From Burkholderiales bacterium (GTDB lineage Bacteria; Pseudomonadota; Gammaproteobacteria; Burkholderiales; SG8-41), in contig DATAJS010000005.1 in the NCBI GenBank assembly GCA_036262035.1, forward strand, positions 1-64,000: a DNA stretch of 64,000 nucleotides, written 5' to 3'. Under the pieces are notes generated by a model. It saw nothing but the letters and a program-made list of their open reading frames with translations. It did no database searches and was not told the DNA's origin. Both the position numbers and the translations under genes were made by a program. Positions 18,439 to 25,830 of this stretch are shown here, one piece after another (positions within the stretch are counted from its first letter, which is position 1; every line of letters starts with the position of its first letter).

Positions 18439-19186
18439 GCTGGAACGCGCGCTGCGTGCGCTGCGACTATCCGGCATGAGCGCAACCCTGCAAGCCCGCG
18501 CGCTCGCCGTAGCGAGTCACGAAATGGACTTCGTGGAAGCCTTCTCGTGGCTGGTGCAGGACGAGCTCGACCGGCGCCGCTCGCGATTGCTCGATCGACG
18601 CTACACGCTCTCGGGACTGACCGAGCGCAAGGACTTGAAGGACTTCGACTGGAGCTACAACCCCAGGCTCCCCAAGCGCGAAGTACTGGAGCTCGCCACG
18701 CTGAAGTTCATCGACGCCAGAGAGGACGCGCTGCTCCTCGGCCCACCCGGCACCGGCAAGAGCCACGTCGCCAAGGCGCTCGCGCTGGCCGCCGTCGGCC
18801 GCGGCTACAAAGTCGTCTACCGCGAAGCGCATCAGTTGCTCGAGGACATCAACGAAGCGCGCGAGCTGGGCGAGCTGCGCAAATACCGCGCGCAGTTGAA
18901 GGCCGCCGAGCTCCTGGTCATCGACGACCTGTTCCTGCGCCGGCTTCCGGCGCACGCCGGCGACGAACTCGCCGACGTGCTCATGAGCCGCTACGAGAAG
19001 GCCTCCACCGTCATCACGTCGAATCGACCGTTCGACGACTGGGCGAAACTGCTCGGCGACGTCGTGGTCGTCACGCCGCTGCTCGACCGCCTCCTGCACC
19101 ACGGCCACATGCTCAAGTTCGAAGGCAAGAGCTGGCGCCTGAAGGAAGCCGCCGCCCGCGTTGCCAAGCGCACCTCAGCCGTCTAA
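18419..19186 (+). CDS. istB: IS21 helper ATPase IstB
   Basis: 255 residues. AAA+ ATPase of the DnaC/IstB family: Walker A is LLLGPPGTGKSHVAKALALA (residues about 103-122), Walker B is LLVIDDLFLRRL, and sensor 1 is STVITSNRPFDDW. IstB assists IstA in target selection and strand transfer. It is preceded by a good ribosome site (AGGAGG) inside the istA 3' end. It appears intact, so the element could still be mobile. Confidence 0.92.
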   Translation: MAMSITELERALRALRLSGMSATLQARALAVASHEMDFVEAFSWLVQDELDRRRSRLLDRRYTLSGLTERKDLKDFDWSYNPRLPKREVLELATLKFIDAREDALLLGPPGTGKSHVAKALALAAVGRGYKVVYREAHQLLEDINEARELGELRKYRAQLKAAELLVIDDLFLRRLPAHAGDELADVLMSRYEKASTVITSNRPFDDWAKLLGDVVVVTPLLDRLLHHGHMLKFEGKSWRLKEAAARVAKRTSAV

Positions 19187-19282
19187 AGTCCAGCCCGTCC
19201 CGCCGCAGGGGTGGAGGAGTTTGACCCGGCCACGGGTGGAGGAGTTTGAGGTGGCCACCGGGGAAAATACCGGCCGCAGCCG

Positions 19283-19313
19283 GGAATTAGTGGCGCCCCA
19301 CGGCGTTTCGAAC
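19283..19313. repeat. att-like remnant, copy 2 of tRNA-Glu 3' end
   Basis: GGAATTAG, then TGGCGCCCCACGG and CGTTTCGAAC. The segment aligns with the tRNA-Glu 3' end (20241-20264) with one missing base and two mismatches, extending into the T-loop GTTCGAA equivalent. It lies 20 bases outside the IS21 right end. Together with the copy at 12155 it suggests repeated integration at the tRNA gene. Confidence 0.4.
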
Positions 19314-19338
19314 GTATCCCATCCGTAGAATTAATCAC

Positions 19339-20129
19339 TTACGTAGATCGCTTGCTGTCTTCAAGCCTGCCCGGCGGAAGGCTCTGGTACAGCGCATCGA
19401 CAGACTTGGGGTGACTGATCATCTGATCCGCGATGGCGTTCACCAGTCGCAACAGCTTCTGCGCGGTGTCTGCATCGTCATGGAGGTCGAGCGCGCCGGG
19501 GCGCACGGCGTCGTCCCCTACGACGCGCACTACATCGAGCGCTTTTTTTACCGTGGGATTGAGGCCCTTCTCCACGAGCCCTTCGATGTCCTCGTCGATG
19601 GTCTTCCTGCGCTCACCGAGGTGTCTGCACAACTTCTGGATACATAGTCTGAGCAGCGCGCACGCGCCCCGCGGGACGCGTGGATGATCTCGCGCGCTTC
19701 GTCGAAGTCGGCGACGATGTCATCAGGCAAGTCTTCGTTCGGCGCGATCCCGGCCTTCTCGGCCGGGAAGACGAGGCGCTCGCCCACCCATACCGAAGCC
19801 TTGTGACAGTGATAGCAGATGGATAAAAAGAGGTTTGGCGCTTCGTGGCTGAACAGGTCGCGTCGATTCGCGGCGAGGCGGACGTGCCCGGCTTCGATTG
19901 CATCCAACCACTCGTGTATGTTGCGGCCCTGGCTGTCGGTCGATTCCTCGGCTTTTCCAAGCCGCTCGCGGATTCGTCTCCGCGCATCGGCATACGGAAC
20001 GTGCGGGCGCTTGTCGCGCTCACCGAGCGAGACCGCATGAGCCGAGTTCCAGTACTGCGTCGTGTAGGCGCCGCAGTACGGGCAATCGAAGGCGCTCGCA
20101 TGTATCGAGGCCGGTACGCTTTTCGGCAA
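19339..20129 (-). pseudogene. DUF4145-domain protein, single frameshift
   Basis: TTG start at 20129. The N-terminal part has two zinc-ribbon-like Cys pairs (CPYCGAYTTQYW and CYHCHKASVW) and runs in frame to about 19680. There the frame must shift to continue CALLRLCIQKLCRHLGERRK, GLVEKGLNPTVKKALDVVRV and VGDDAVRPGALDL, which is the DUF4145 signature. A single indel near 19675 explains both halves. DUF4145 occurs in accessory and defence-linked proteins; function is unknown. Genuine decay or a read error cannot be told apart here. Confidence 0.7.
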
Positions 20130-20240
20130 AATCGCTCCCCCTGCGTGGAAGCGAAAACGGGCTAGCTCTCGCTAACCCGTTATAGTTCTGCAGCCAATGT
20201 TCGCACCGCCTCCTGCGGCGGCCGAATTGGCGGATGAATC

Positions 20241-20316
20241 TGGCGTCCCCACGGGGATTCGAACCCCGGTTACCGCCGTGAAAGGGCGATGTCCTAGGCC
20301 TCTAGACGATGGGGAC
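20241..20316 (-). tRNA. tRNA-Glu (anticodon TTC)
   Basis: 76 bases including an encoded CCA. On the minus strand the acceptor GTCCCCA pairs with TGGGGAC. The D-loop is TCTAGAGGCCTAGGAC, the anticodon loop CTTTCAC in the stem context GCC/GGC, and the T-loop GGTTCGAATC. Situated downstream of tRNA-Ala and gltX on the same strand. Its 3' end borders the accessory region on the left. Confidence 0.95.
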
Positions 20317-20345
20317 TAAAGGACTTTCTTACTGCTCAAAAAAAC

Positions 20346-20380
20346 TGGGGTCGGACCCCATAAAACGGGGTCTGACCCCA
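20346..20380. repeat. paired GGGGTC..GACCCC palindromes between tRNAs
   Basis: TGGGGTCGGACCCCA and CGGGGTCTGACCCCA, separated by TAAAA and followed by TTTTT. Each can form a short stem and together they can form a larger hairpin. GGGGTCAGACCCC-type motifs recur in many proteobacterial intergenic regions. It may act as a processing or termination structure between tRNA-Ala and tRNA-Glu. Confidence 0.5.
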
Positions 20381-20388
20381 TTTTTCCG

Positions 20389-20464
<76 letters not shown>

Positions 20465-20515
20465 ACGCGAGAGGCGAAATTATAGCCAAGGGCGCCGGGC
20501 GTGTAAACAAAGTGG

Positions 20516-21922
20516 TTACGAGCCCGGGGGTTGCAGCGCACTGTCGATGCGCTTCAGCACAGCCTCCTTGCCCATGACCTCCAGGGTGGCGTCGATCGAG
20601 GGCGTCTGGGTCGTGCCCGCCACGATGACGCGCAGCGGCATGGCGACCTTCGGCAGCTTGAGCTTGTGCTCGCCCACCACCGCCTTGATGGCGTCGTTGA
20701 TCTTCGCGCGCTCCCAGTCGGTGCTCTCGAAGCGGTTGCGCAGGTCGCGCAGCGCGGGCATGACGTCGTCGGTCAGGTGCTGGCCCCGGAGCTGTTCGGG
20801 CGCGTGCAGCGGTTTGTAGAAGTACACCGCCGCGTCGGCAAGCTCGACCAGCGTGCTCGCGCGCTCCTTGAGCAACGCCACAACACGGGGGAGCGCCGGC
20901 CCCGCGTCCACATCGATTTCGTGCGTGGCAAGAAACGGCCGCAGGAGCTCGGCGAGCCGATCGTCGGCGGCTTCCTTCAGGTACTGCTGGTTGAGCCACG
21001 TAGCCTTGCCGGCGTCGAAGCGCGCCGGCGACTTGCTGATGTGCTCGAGATCGAACCACTCGACGAGCTGCTCGCGCGTGAACTTCTCTTCGTCGCCGTG
21101 CGACCAGCCGAGGCGCGCGAGGTAGTTCACCAGCGCTTCGGGGAGATAGCCCTCTTCCTGGTACTGCATGACGCTCACCGCGCCGTGGCGCTTCGACAGC
21201 CGCTCGCCGTCCTGCCCGAGGATCATCGGCACGTGCGCGAACTCGGGCAGCTTCGCACCCAGCGCTTTGTAGATGTTGATCTGGCGCGGCGTGTTATTGA
21301 CGTGGTCGTCGCCGCGGATCACGTGGGTGATGCTCATGTCGATGTCGTCGACGACCACGCCGAAGTTGTACGTGGGAATGCCGTCGGAGCGCATGATCAC
21401 CAGATCGTCGAGCTCGCTGTTCGCCACCGTGATCGGGCCTTTGACGAGATCGTTGAAGGTGACCTCGCCTTCGTCGGGATTGCGCAGGCGGATGATCGGC
21501 TTCACACCGGCCGGCGGAGTAAGACCGTCACGCTTCGCGTTCTCGGGGCGCCAGCGGCCGTCGTAGCGCGGCTTCTCGCCTCTCGCACGCTGCGCTTCGC
21601 GCAGCGCGTCGAGCTCTTCCTTGCTCGCGTAGTCGTAATACGCGTGGCCCTGCGCCATGAGCTGCTCGGCGACCTCGCGATACCGGTCGAGGCGCTTCAT
21701 CTGGTAATACGGCCCTTCGTAATCGTCCATCCCGAGCCAGCGCATGCTGTCGAGGATCGCCTGCGTCGAGGCCTCGGTCGAGCGCTCGCGGTCGGTGTCC
21801 TCGATGCGCAGCACGAAGGTGCCGCCGAGCTTTTTCGCATACGCCCAGCAGAAGAGCGCGGTGCGGGCGCCGCCGATGTGGAGGTAGCCCGTGGGGCTGG
21901 GGGCGAAGCGGGTGCGGATCAT
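20516..21922 (-). CDS. gltX: glutamyl-tRNA synthetase
   Basis: 468 residues, the usual length. The class I signature is complete: [20 protein letters not shown] at residues 3-22 (HIGH variant HIGG) and the KMSKS equivalent [10 protein letters not shown]. It attaches glutamate to tRNA-Glu in the cytoplasm. tRNA-Ala and tRNA-Glu follow on the same strand. Upstream is a dispersed C-rich repeat interrupted by an IS1595-type transposon, which therefore sits just 5' of gltX and could separate it from an original promoter. Confidence 0.97.
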   Translation of the reverse strand: MIRTRFAPSPTGYLHIGGARTALFCWAYAKKLGGTFVLRIEDTDRERSTEASTQAILDSMRWLGMDDYEGPYYQMKRLDRYREVAEQLMAQGHAYYDYASKEELDALREAQRARGEKPRYDGRWRPENAKRDGLTPPAGVKPIIRLRNPDEGEVTFNDLVKGPITVANSELDDLVIMRSDGIPTYNFGVVVDDIDMSITHVIRGDDHVNNTPRQINIYKALGAKLPEFAHVPMILGQDGERLSKRHGAVSVMQYQEEGYLPEALVNYLARLGWSHGDEEKFTREQLVEWFDLEHISKSPARFDAGKATWLNQQYLKEAADDRLAELLRPFLATHEIDVDAGPALPRVVALLKERASTLVELADAAVYFYKPLHAPEQLRGQHLTDDVMPALRDLRNRFESTDWERAKINDAIKAVVGEHKLKLPKVAMPLRVIVAGTTQTPSIDATLEVMGKEAVLKRIDSALQPPGS

Positions 21923-21962
21923 GGGGATGGTGTGGCGGAAAAGGCCGCAATTTTACGCCAAA

Positions 21963-21992
21963 CCCACCCCCACCCTAACCCTCCCCCGAGGG
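21963..21992. repeat. C-rich dispersed repeat, left half, interrupted by transposon
   Basis: CCCACCCCCACCCTAACCCT, then CCCCCGAGGG. The continuation TCCGAGGGGGAGGGAATTATC lies at 24925 on the far side of the IS1595-type element. A related copy in inverted orientation is at 49368-49410 (CCCTCCCCGTCAGGGGGAGGG ... GGGTGGGGGTGGGTTT), so this is a dispersed genomic repeat that received the insertion. Confidence 0.6.
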
Positions 21993-22037
21993 GGGAAGTG
22001 TATACATGACAAAGACGGCTATGCAAAAAAATAGCCG

Positions 22038-22232
22038 TCAGGGGCGCTCGTCAGGCGGCAGACATTCGATTAGCCGCGCGATCTCAAGCTCCCAGTGCGC
22101 CTCTTGGTTGCGAGCACGTAGGGCGGCGTCGTGCTTTCTCTCGGCCTCGGCCGCTTCCGCAAGCCGCGTCCATTCGCCTTTGGCGTCGGTCAGAAACACG
22201 ACCATCTTTTTGATGAGCGCGCGATCTGGCAT
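22038..22232 (-). CDS. small charged passenger protein
   Basis: 64 residues (MPDRALIKKMVVFLTDAKGE, then WTRLAEAAEAERKHDAAL). Predicted to be largely helical with many Glu, Ala and Arg. Not recognised. Last of a run of three small minus-strand genes in the transposon, 10 bases after the previous stop. The start ATG at 22232 is preferred over longer upstream frames, which overlap the neighbouring gene. Confidence 0.45.
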   Translation of the reverse strand: MPDRALIKKMVVFLTDAKGEWTRLAEAAEAERKHDAALRARNQEAHWELEIARLIECLPPDERP

Positions 22233-22242
22233 TGGGATGGAT

Positions 22243-22434
22243 TTACAGTGGTTGGTTGAGGTATCGAGTTTCGAGCAGAACGATGCGGGTTTCCGCATTT
22301 GCGATACGTCGTTGCAGCCGCGCCCGCGAGACAGCGTCCAATTGCCCGGAGTGCTTGCCATACAGGGCGGCGATGCACGCGCTGCGCAATTGGCGCTCCA
22401 AAGCAAGCGCGTCTGCGGCGTAGCTCTCGCTCAT
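22243..22434 (-). CDS. small helical passenger protein
   Basis: 63 residues (MSESYAADALALERQLRSAC...). Helical, coiled-coil-like, no recognised family. The start overlaps the preceding stop as ATGA, which supports real coupled translation with the 22431-22595 gene. Confidence 0.45.
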   Translation of the reverse strand: MSESYAADALALERQLRSACIAALYGKHSGQLDAVSRARLQRRIANAETRIVLLETRYLNQPL

Positions 22435-22595
22435 TTGGCGCGCTTCTTTGGTGTCGGCTTCGGCGTCTGCGGATCCGGCGGCGTGCTCAGGAGGGCGCGC
22501 AACAGGTCGTCGGCGCGCTTCATCCCTTCCTCTTTTGGATACAGGTCTAGCTCGTCGCGCTTCGTCTGCGGTTCTGGCTTGCGTGCGTTAGTCAT
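22431..22595 (-). CDS. small basic passenger protein
   Basis: 54 residues from ATG at 22595 (MTNARKPEPQTKRDELDLYP, ending PKPTPKKRAK). Hydrophilic, proline/lysine-rich tail. Not recognised. First of three coupled small genes. The longer frame reaching 22700 has no better start and shows no protein-like composition. Confidence 0.45.
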   Translation of the reverse strand: MTNARKPEPQTKRDELDLYPKEEGMKRADDLLRALLSTPPDPQTPKPTPKKRAK

Positions 22596-22754
22596 GGTGG
22601 GGTTCCGCTGTGGATAAGAAATCACTGGATGCTGCGGACTTCTTCGCTCCGCTGTTAGGTGCTGGCGCGATACCGGGCTCGGATTCAATTCCCGAGCCAT
22701 TGCTTCGCGCCATGGCGGTTCTCATCGGCAGGAGCATGGGCGCGTATATCGATC

Positions 22755-23348
22755 CTAGGGAATGTGCAGGTCCGGCAGCTTTAGTTCTGCTGGCCATGAA
22801 TGAGGGTTTTTTGTCTCATTCCCCTCGCGAATTTGCACCTCCCGACCAAGCCATAGGAACAGCCCCATCGTTCGATCAAAGAACGCGTGCTGAGCATGTA
22901 ACAGTGCAAGGTCGAGGTAATGAACATTCATCTTAAAGTTCACTGCGCCGTACTCGCGGGCGGTCTCTTCCAGATTCACGAACCCGAGCCTCTTCACGCC
23001 TTCCATTTCCGGAAACCATGCGCAGTGCGCGTATTGGTTCCGGATTTTCAGGCAGTGCCTAAGCGCCCCTATAGCCATCTCAAATCGGGTTCCAAGGCGA
23101 TGTCGATGGTAATGCGTGCGCGCCAACGCGTCCGCAACATCGATCCTTTGTGTCTCTCCCCGCGCTCGATACATAACCTTCACAGCCGTACCAAAATCGT
23201 GTTGAACGTGCTCCACGCAGTACAGCAACATAACTTCCACATCGGAGTAACCGGCGAGAAGGCGTCCAACAATGACCGCCTCTTCCGGGTAATGCTCCAA
23301 ATCCCTAAGGATGCGCGGAGGCTCAAACAAATCCATGCTCAACTGCAT
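22755..23348 (-). CDS. passenger protein with HEPN-like Rx4H motif
   Basis: 197 residues from ATG at 23348 (MQLSMDLFEPPRILRD); a second ATG is four codons on. Helical protein: HYPEEAVIVGRLLAGYSDVE and VMLLYCVEHVQHDFGTAVKV, then residues 98-110 RHCLKIRNQYAHC containing R103-N-x3-H108. This Rx4H pattern in a helical protein is typical of HEPN-fold RNases and of the related ApeA/MAE-like families. The start lies within the 3' end of the preceding wHTH gene, so the two are coupled. Possible toxin or defence-type RNase; alternatively a structural protein with a chance motif. Confidence 0.6.
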   Translation of the reverse strand: MQLSMDLFEPPRILRDLEHYPEEAVIVGRLLAGYSDVEVMLLYCVEHVQHDFGTAVKVMYRARGETQRIDVADALARTHYHRHRLGTRFEMAIGALRHCLKIRNQYAHCAWFPEMEGVKRLGFVNLEETAREYGAVNFKMNVHYLDLALLHAQHAFFDRTMGLFLWLGREVQIREGNETKNPHSWPAELKLPDLHIP

Positions 23349-23799
23349 ACGCCTGCCCCAGCGGAGACAAGCTGTAAGTTGGGGGGACGAGGCCCCCGAT
23401 GCCTTCGTGATATTGAGCATGTCCCGTGCGGCACAGTTCGTTCAGGAAGTGTTCTACGCGCGTGGGGTGAGCGTTCATTTGCGAAGCCAGTTCTTGCAGG
23501 GTAGGCCGCTGATGACCCTGCGCAAGGAACTGCACAATTGCCTTGGCCTCCTCATTGAAGGTCGGCGTTTGAGCGCGTTTCGCGGTCTCGCGCTCCTGCT
23601 GCTGCTTCAGCCGCTCGACTTCGCGTTTGAGAGGGTTAACTTGCGCCTGAAGGGCCTGGTTCTCCGTTTCGAGAATCTTCACCTTCGCTTCCAGCTCTTC
23701 AAACTGCCTATCGAGGCGCAGCATTTGCGCCTGCTTTTGTTGCGGCAGGCCAAGGCCACGAATTGCGTCAGCGATCTTCCCCATGATCTCCCCAATCAA
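23323..23799 (-). CDS. coiled-coil plus winged-helix passenger protein
   Basis: 158 residues. Residues about 20-75 form a heptad-rich coiled coil (RLDRQFEELEAKVKILETEN and LKREVERLKQQQERE). Residues 85-150 look like a winged helix (AKAIVQFLAQGHQRPTLQEL, ASQMNAHPTRVEHFLNEL). Likely a DNA-binding dimer. It overlaps the start of the HEPN-like gene, forming a two-gene unit; a regulator or antitoxin role is possible but unproven. Confidence 0.6.
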   Translation of the reverse strand: MIGEIMGKIADAIRGLGLPQQKQAQMLRLDRQFEELEAKVKILETENQALQAQVNPLKREVERLKQQQERETAKRAQTPTFNEEAKAIVQFLAQGHQRPTLQELASQMNAHPTRVEHFLNELCRTGHAQYHEGIGGLVPPTYSLSPLGQAYAVEHGFV

Positions 23800-23855
23800 G
23801 GCCTAGCTGAATCCAATGCCCCGTTACATCCAGCGCCGCGATCCGGCGGAGCAGA

Positions 23856-24860
23856 TCAATGAGCGCCAGTCTTAGAGTTTTCTTCTGCCCCACGAGTCCG
23901 CCGATACGTCAGGCGCTTGCCGTGGACCTGCTTGAGCAGCGTTTCGGTGCGCTCGATATCGGTGGGGCCGACGAGAACGGTCTTGCCGTCGATCTTGCGC
24001 TTGACCTGGCGGTGGTTGTAGCGGAAGTCAAACTCGGTCACGTAGCGCTGCAAGTGCTGTTCGCTGACGAAGTGGAACGTGCCGACAATGCCGCGCTTGA
24101 GGATCGAGAAGAAACCCTCGGCGGTGTTGCAGTGGGCGTCACCACGCACGTATTCACCGGCACCGTGGTTCACTGCTTCATGGCTCGCGAACATCGGCGC
24201 GAGGATGCGGTATTGCCCTTCGCCGTCAGTGCGGAAGTTGGTAATGGCGCAATTGATCTGCGACTCAAGGACCGGCTTGAGGTTCTTGGCGTTGACGGAA
24301 GGCAGGTGGAACGAGCGGACCTGTCCGGTTTCGCGGTGAACGAGCGTGAACACCATCTGCTTGCCGGTGCCGCCGATGTTGCCCTTCGTGCGCTTATGGG
24401 CGTGCTTGTTCTTTTCCTTGCCGCCAACGTAGGTCTCGTCCGCCTCCACAGTGCCGCCGCTCGGCGCGAACATGCTCGCCGGATGCTTCATGGCTTCGCG
24501 CAGGCGATGCGTCATGAACCACGCGGTTTTGTAGGTCACGCCCAACATGCGCTCGATCTGCTTGGAGCTAATGCCCTTCTTGCTGGACGCCATGAGCGTG
24601 GCGGCAAAGACCCACTTATCAAGGCTGATCTTGGAGCGCTCGAAAACGGTCCCGACCGTCACCGTGAACTGCTGGCGGCATTCGGTCTCAAGGCACTGAT
24701 ACAGGCCGGGGCGGGCCGACTTGCCCTCGATCTTGGAAATGCGCTCAAACGCGCCGCAGTGCGGGCATACCGGACCGTTCGGCCAGCGGATGCCCTCAAG
24801 GTAAGTGCGAGCTGCTTCGGCGTCGTGGAAACGGGGTTCTTTGAAGGAGTATTCGGCCAT
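23856..24860 (-). CDS. IS1595-family transposase
   Basis: 334 residues from ATG at 24860 (MAEYSFKEPRFHDAEAARTY). An N-terminal zinc ribbon CPHCGAF...C..C is followed by a helix-turn-helix region (ISSKQIERMLGVTYKTAWFM) and the DDE-type core. GGTVEADETYVGGKEKNKHA holds the first Asp/Glu. FRTDGEGQYRIL holds the second Asp. AHCNTAEGFFSILKRGI supplies the N-x-E variant third site. RYNHR follows. All match the ISXO2-like/IS1595 superfamily. It appears full length and intact. Confidence 0.9.
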   Translation of the reverse strand: MAEYSFKEPRFHDAEAARTYLEGIRWPNGPVCPHCGAFERISKIEGKSARPGLYQCLETECRQQFTVTVGTVFERSKISLDKWVFAATLMASSKKGISSKQIERMLGVTYKTAWFMTHRLREAMKHPASMFAPSGGTVEADETYVGGKEKNKHAHKRTKGNIGGTGKQMVFTLVHRETGQVRSFHLPSVNAKNLKPVLESQINCAITNFRTDGEGQYRILAPMFASHEAVNHGAGEYVRGDAHCNTAEGFFSILKRGIVGTFHFVSEQHLQRYVTEFDFRYNHRQVKRKIDGKTVLVGPTDIERTETLLKQVHGKRLTYRRTRGAEENSKTGAH

Positions 24861-24940
24861 GGTTTTTCTCAGGTATGGCCGAAGTATGAGACCGGAGGCC
24901 GTCTTTGTCAAGTATATACTTCCCTCCGAGGGGGAGGGAA

Positions 24941-25771
24941 TTATCTTTCTTTGAACTCTTCGACCGTGCGGTCGATCCGCTGGAACGCCGCGCCTTCGTC
25001 CTTCAGGCGGCGGATGAGCCGCTCGAGCATCAGGATGCGGTGGCCGCGGCCGATGATGAACGGATGGCAGGTGTAGGTGAGCACGCCCCAGTCCTTCACG
25101 ACGTCCTTCATGTAGAGGAAGTCGTTGATCCAGTTGTCCTCGACCTCGCGCGCGTTCCTCAGCCCCTGCCGCAGGCTTTGCTCGGTGCGCACGAACTCGA
25201 AGTGCGGCGAATCGTCGGTCGACCAGTGGATGGGCATCTCGACCAGCGCGCTCTTGTCGCCGAAGCGCGGCGGGGACAGCAGCTCGATCGCGTCGCCCTG
25301 CCGCGCGTAGTACGGCGTGTAGTCGTCGCCCATCATGCTGCTGTCGTACACGAAGCCGTGCTTCAACATGAGCTCGACCGAATGCGGCGAGAGATCCCAC
25401 GACGGCGAGCGATAGCCGCGCGCGTACTGCCCCGAGATGCGCTTGATCGCTTCGTTGCCGCGGACGAGCTCTTCCTCTTCCTGCTCGCGCGTGAGGCTCG
25501 CCGGCGGCCGGTGCGTCCAGCCGTGATGCGCGATCTCGTGGCCGGCGTCGACGACCGCTTTCACCTGGTCCGGAAAGCTCTCGATGGTGTGCCCCGGCAC
25601 GTACCAGGAAGTCTCGATGCCGTACTTGCGAAACAGCCCGAGCAGGCGCGGCGCGCCGACGCGCGGCCCGAACTCGCCGCGCGACAGCCAGCCCGGCGTG
25701 GTCTGACCGCGCGAGATGAAGCCCGAGATCGCGTCGAAATCGAAGGTGAGACAGACGATGAGCTTGCTCAT
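24941..25771 (-). CDS. polysaccharide deacetylase (NodB-type)
   Basis: 276 residues. NodB homology domain: motif 1 is CLTFDFDAISGF (catalytic Asp, metal Asp), motif 2 is HEIAHHGWTHRP (the two metal His separated by three residues), motif 3 is GYRSPSWDLSP. Without a signal peptide it resembles the cytoplasmic PuuE/PgdA-like subgroup, which acts on allantoin or other amides and on peptidoglycan. The neighbouring gamma-glutamyltransferase-like and hydantoinase genes make an amidase-type role plausible. Confidence 0.85.
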   Translation of the reverse strand: MSKLIVCLTFDFDAISGFISRGQTTPGWLSRGEFGPRVGAPRLLGLFRKYGIETSWYVPGHTIESFPDQVKAVVDAGHEIAHHGWTHRPPASLTREQEEEELVRGNEAIKRISGQYARGYRSPSWDLSPHSVELMLKHGFVYDSSMMGDDYTPYYARQGDAIELLSPPRFGDKSALVEMPIHWSTDDSPHFEFVRTEQSLRQGLRNAREVEDNWINDFLYMKDVVKDWGVLTYTCHPFIIGRGHRILMLERLIRRLKDEGAAFQRIDRTVEEFKER

Positions 25772-25830
25772 GCGATCGATTATAGCTTTGCTATCATCAA
25801 CCTTCCCTCAGCGATCATCGGCGCGATTCC

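Larger units (their letters stand above)
16756..19263 (+). mobile_element. IS21-family insertion sequence, apparently complete
   Basis: 2.5 kb element with istA and istB. The ends are inverted: the left end reads CCCCGGCGGCCACC and the right end on the opposite strand CCCCGGTGGCCACC. Both carry subterminal repeats (CAAATTCCCCCACC twice on the left; CAAACTCCTCCACC twice on the right), the multiple transposase sites typical of IS21. It is flanked by a 6-bp direct repeat AAAATA (16750-16755 and 19264-19269), which fits an IS21 target duplication and implies insertion by transposition without later rearrangement. Confidence 0.85.
21993..24924 (-). mobile_element. IS1595-family transposon with passenger genes
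   Basis: About 2.93 kb. The ends are inverted repeats: the left end reads GGGAAGTGTATACATGACAA and the right end on the opposite strand GGGAAGTATATACTTGACAA, both followed by AGACGGC. Flanking bases CCGAGGG occur on both sides (21986-21992 and 24926-24932), matching an approximately 8-bp duplication as expected for this family. The transposase gene sits at the right end. Five apparent genes fill the remaining 1.8 kb, which is unusual because simple IS1595 members are near 1 kb. Confidence 0.8.

Noticed and set aside
22610-22936. Plus-strand frame of 108 codons inside the IS1595-type transposon
   Set aside because: It runs antisense into the HEPN-like gene, which has better protein character; no recognised motif or coupled neighbour.
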